Shown here piece by piece: positions 61,269-64,000 of a stretch of DNA of 64,000 nucleotides (position 1 is its first letter; each line of letters opens with the position of its first letter). Where the stretch lies: the NCBI RefSeq assembly GCF_900454835.1, contig NZ_UGTM01000002.1, positions 310,001-374,000 of the forward strand, in the 5' to 3' direction. A program made the position numbers and the translations under genes. This DNA comes from Prevotella denticola. GTDB taxonomy: Bacteria; Bacteroidota; Bacteroidia; Bacteroidales; Bacteroidaceae. The notes under the pieces are model-generated. The model was not told where the DNA came from and made no database searches. It saw only the letters and a list, made by a program, of their open reading frames with translations.

Positions 61269-62432
61269 ATGACAACCTTCAATTCCAAACTCGACACACT
61301 CCGTCTCCGTCACGAGGCACTCCTCTCCGCACCCAACCACGTACAGGAAGGCGGCAACGGCATTTACGAACGCTACGCCCATCCCATACTGACCGCCGAG
61401 CACACGCCGCTGGAGTGGCGGTACGACCTGGACGAACACACCAATCCGCACCTCATGCAGCGCATCATGATGAACGCCACCCTCAATGCCGGCGCAATGA
61501 AGTGGAACGGAAAGTACCTGCTCATGGTGCGTGTCGAGGGAGCCGACCGCAAGAGCTTCTTCGCCGTGGCGGAGAGTCCCAACGGCATCGACAACTTCCG
61601 CTTCTGGGACGAACCGGTCACCATGCCCGACACGGACGACCCGGCGACCAACATCTACGATATGCGCCTGACCCGCCATGAAGACGGTTACATCTACGGC
61701 GTCTTCTGCGCCGAACGCCATGACGACAGCAGGCCCTCCGACCTCTCGGCCGCCACGGCGACGGCCGCCATCGCACGCACCCGGGACCTGAAGACCTGGG
61801 AGCGGCTGCCCGACCTCAAGTCGAAGAGCCAGCAGCGCAACGTCGTCCTCCACCCGGAGTTCGTCGACGGGAAGTACGCCTTCTACACCCGCCCGCAGGA
61901 CGGATTCATCGACACCGGCTCCGGCGGCGGCATCGGCTGGGCACTCGTCGACGACATCACCCACGCCGAACTGCACGAGGAGACCATCATCAACCCCCGC
62001 CATTACCACACCATCATGGAACTGAAGAACGGCGAAGGCCCCCACCCCATCAAGACTCCCCGGGGATGGCTGCACCTGGCACACGGCGTGCGGGCCTGCG
62101 CCAGCGGCCTGCGCTACGTGCTCTATCTGTACATGACCGCCCTCGACGACCCCACACGGGTGACGGCACAGCCCGGCGGCTACTTCCTCGCACCCGAGGG
62201 GGGCGAATACGTGGGCGACGTGATGAACGTCGTCTTCTCGAACGGATGGATCGCCGACGAGGACGGACGCGTGCTCATCTACTATGCCTCGTCGGACACA
62301 CGCCTGCACGTGGCCACATCGACGGTGGAACGGCTGGTAGACTACTGCCTGCACACGCCCGAGGACGGACTGTCCACGGCGGCCAGCGTTGAAACCGTCA
62401 AAAAGCTCATCGACAAAAACCGCGCATTATGA
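61269..62432 (+). CDS. 4-O-beta-D-mannosyl-D-glucose phosphorylase, GH130
   Basis: A 387-residue cytoplasmic enzyme that splits mannosylglucose with phosphate into mannose-1-phosphate and glucose. Typical GH130 features: ERYAHPILTAEHTPLEWRYD near the N-terminus, MNATLNAGAM, DPATNIYDMRLT with the proposed catalytic Asp, and GHPIK-like GEGPHPIKTPRGWLH. Length agrees with the characterised family members. It starts 10 bases after the GH26 stop and overlaps the transporter gene by 4 bases. Confidence 0.92.
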   Translation: MTTFNSKLDTLRLRHEALLSAPNHVQEGGNGIYERYAHPILTAEHTPLEWRYDLDEHTNPHLMQRIMMNATLNAGAMKWNGKYLLMVRVEGADRKSFFAVAESPNGIDNFRFWDEPVTMPDTDDPATNIYDMRLTRHEDGYIYGVFCAERHDDSRPSDLSAATATAAIARTRDLKTWERLPDLKSKSQQRNVVLHPEFVDGKYAFYTRPQDGFIDTGSGGGIGWALVDDITHAELHEETIINPRHYHTIMELKNGEGPHPIKTPRGWLHLAHGVRACASGLRYVLYLYMTALDDPTRVTAQPGGYFLAPEGGEYVGDVMNVVFSNGWIADEDGRVLIYYASSDTRLHVATSTVERLVDYCLHTPEDGLSTAASVETVKKLIDKNRAL

Positions 62433-63847
62433 AAATCAGACTCAGCGAAAAGATAGGCTACGGACTGGGCGATATGTCATCGTCCATGTTCTGGAAGCTC
62501 TTCGGTGCCTATCTCATGATATTCTATACCGATGTCTTCGGCATCTCGGCCGCTGTCGTCGGTACGATGTTCGCCGTCACACGGGTCTGGGACTCGTTCT
62601 TCGACCCCGTCGTCGGAGCCGTGGCCGACCGTACCTCGTCACGCTGGGGACGTTTCCGCCCCTACCTGCTTTTCCTGGCGGTGCCCTTCGGTGTCATCGG
62701 CATCCTGACGTTCCTCACGCCGCCGTTCGGCCAGACCGGGAAGATCGTCTACGCCTTCATCACCTACGCACTGATGATGATGGTCTACTCGGCCATCAAC
62801 GTGCCCTATGCCTCGCTGCTGGGCGTGATGAGCCCCGACCCGGCCGACCGCAACACGCTGGCCACTTACCGCATGGCCTTCGCCTACCTGGGCTCGTTCC
62901 TGGCCCTGCTGCTCTTCATGCCGCTGGTCAACGCCTTCGGCGGAGGGAACAGCGGCGGACCGATGCTGGGCTGGCTCACCGCCCCACAGGCCGGCTGGCT
63001 GATGGCGGCAGGGGTCATCGCCGTGGTATGCGTGCTGCTGTTCCTGGGCTGCTTCGCCCTTACGAAAGAGCGTGTGAGACCCGTCAGGCAGGGAAAGACC
63101 TCGCTGAAGACCGATCTCCACGACCTGCTCCACAACCGGCCGTGGTGGGTCCTGCTGGGGGCAGGCGTCGCCTCGCTGGTGTTCAACTCCATCCGCGACG
63201 GCGCAACGGTCTACTACTTCAAATACTACGTCGACGAGACGGCCGTGGGGAGCATCAGCTTCCTCGGACTGCCCTTCGTGCTGAGCGGACTGTACCTCGC
63301 CGTGGGACAGGCCGCCAATATCCTGGGCGTCATCCTCGCCGCACCTGTCAGCAACCGCATCGGAAAGCGGCGCACGTTCATGGCGGCCATGGCCGTGGCC
63401 TCCGTGCTCAGCGTCGCCTTCTTCTGGCTCGGCAAGGACCAGCTCGTGCCCATCTTCATCCTGCAGGCGCTCATCAGCGTCTGCGCCGGAAGCATCTTCC
63501 CGCTGCTGTGGAGCATGTATGCCGACTGTGCCGACTACAGCGAGCTGCAGACCGGCAACCGGGCCACGGGCCTGATCTTCTCGTCGTCGTCAATGAGCCA
63601 GAAGTTCGGATGGGCGTTCGGTACCGCCATCACCGGATGGATGCTCGCACAGTTCGGCTTCCAGGCTAATGCTGTACAGTCGGCCGAGACCCTCCAGGGT
63701 ATCCGGATGTTCCTCTCACTGCTGCCGGCGGTCGGGGCATTCCTCTCGCTGGTATTCATCTATTTCTATCCGCTCAGCGAACAGAAGATGAGACAGATAA
63801 CACACGAGCTGGAAGAAAAACGGACGGCCGCAGCCGACAGACAATAG
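62429..63847 (+). CDS. GPH/MFS sugar transporter for mannobiose
   Basis: A 472-residue membrane protein with about 12 helices, starting MKIRLSEKIGYGLGDMSSSM, the hallmark of glycoside-pentoside-hexuronide cation symporters. FDPVVGAVADRTSSRWGRFRPYLL is the conserved helix 2-3 loop. It sits between the GH130 and epimerase genes (ATGA overlap upstream, one base downstream), so import of mannobiose is the likely role. Confidence 0.9.
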   Translation: MKIRLSEKIGYGLGDMSSSMFWKLFGAYLMIFYTDVFGISAAVVGTMFAVTRVWDSFFDPVVGAVADRTSSRWGRFRPYLLFLAVPFGVIGILTFLTPPFGQTGKIVYAFITYALMMMVYSAINVPYASLLGVMSPDPADRNTLATYRMAFAYLGSFLALLLFMPLVNAFGGGNSGGPMLGWLTAPQAGWLMAAGVIAVVCVLLFLGCFALTKERVRPVRQGKTSLKTDLHDLLHNRPWWVLLGAGVASLVFNSIRDGATVYYFKYYVDETAVGSISFLGLPFVLSGLYLAVGQAANILGVILAAPVSNRIGKRRTFMAAMAVASVLSVAFFWLGKDQLVPIFILQALISVCAGSIFPLLWSMYADCADYSELQTGNRATGLIFSSSSMSQKFGWAFGTAITGWMLAQFGFQANAVQSAETLQGIRMFLSLLPAVGAFLSLVFIYFYPLSEQKMRQITHELEEKRTAAADRQ

Positions 63848-63848
63848 A

Positions 63849-64000
63849 ATGCAAAACCTTTCAATACTTCACGCTGTGGACAATTCTTCAGAACTGCACG
63901 CTGTGGACAATTTATCGGAAGAACTGCGCCGGGAGCTGGAACAGAACATCCTGCCTTTCTGGCTCCATAGGATGACCGACCGCCGCTACGGCGGATTCCT
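63849..64000 (+). CDS. Mannobiose/cellobiose 2-epimerase, N-terminal part
   Basis: The window ends after 50 codons. ELRRELEQNILPFWLHRM and DRRYGGF are typical of the start of N-acylglucosamine/cellobiose 2-epimerases. In the mannan pathway the enzyme turns mannobiose into mannosylglucose, the substrate of the GH130 enzyme encoded two genes upstream. Ahead of the normal start are two copies of LHAVDN, from a 16-base direct repeat (63870-63885 and 63897-63912), which add nine residues. Confidence 0.85.
   Translation, partial: MQNLSILHAVDNSSELHAVDNLSEELRRELEQNILPFWLHRMTDRRYGGF

Overview
The window is a GC-rich stretch of a Bacteroidales chromosome, plausibly Prevotellaceae. The evidence is the SusD, fimbrillin-like and DUF4302 lipoproteins, the TonB receptor with DUF4249 partner, the combined NagB/PIG-L protein, Bacteroidetes promoters (TTTG, 19-21 nt, TAnnTTTG) ahead of many genes, and a tRNA gene without an encoded CCA. 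The genus is inferred.

Layout. 1-4566: end of a SusC/D-type import locus (SusD C-terminus, zinc metallohydrolase lipoprotein, DUF4302 lipoprotein, BACON-like lipoprotein). 5396-7495: surface-lipoprotein cassette 1. 7747-15407: a minus-strand block pyrG, yidC, S9 peptidase, MFS transporter. 15779-19018: two nearly identical AAA-ATPase/nuclease genes in tandem. 19233-30992: GH29 fucosidase, an alpha-amylase joined to an AlaX-like editing domain, fabD, a DUF4153 membrane protein, a GH109-type enzyme, an ATPase-CYTH protein and the rpsF-rpsR-rplI operon. 31694-37225: a sialidase / NagB-like / nagB / MFS operon for amino-sugar use. 37805-44508: small secreted and anchored proteins, an initiator tRNA, a membrane-linked HAD phosphatase, an Rpn-type nuclease with an AEGR repeat, Mrp and rubrerythrin. 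45141-49604: TonB receptor with DUF4249 lipoprotein, then an unknown lipoprotein. 50046-59280: cassettes 2 and 3, a GH26 mannanase with a damaged 3' end, and a broken ATPase/TOPRIM gene pair. 59732-64000: a mannan operon (GH26, GH130, sugar transporter, epimerase).

The mannan genes fit the pathway known from Bacteroides fragilis: GH26 releases mannobiose, a transporter imports it, a 2-epimerase converts it to mannosylglucose and the GH130 enzyme phosphorolyses that. The locus looks eroded: C-terminal scraps of a probable surface glycan-binding protein and of a GH3 enzyme remain just upstream of the two GH26 genes.

The least explained material is of two kinds. First, three separate operons pair a 60-82 residue peptide (shared Y-x-K start, central Leu-Leu/Ser, an AK-x-x-[FW] block and an acidic end) with a large lipoprotein whose last ~50 residues differ most. 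All have long leaders, and the leader of cassette 2 carries a (CT)14 tract whose length sets the reading frame of an upstream ORF. Second, intergenic spaces hold several families of degenerate, phased tandem repeats, including two unrelated families with the same 22-23 bp period.
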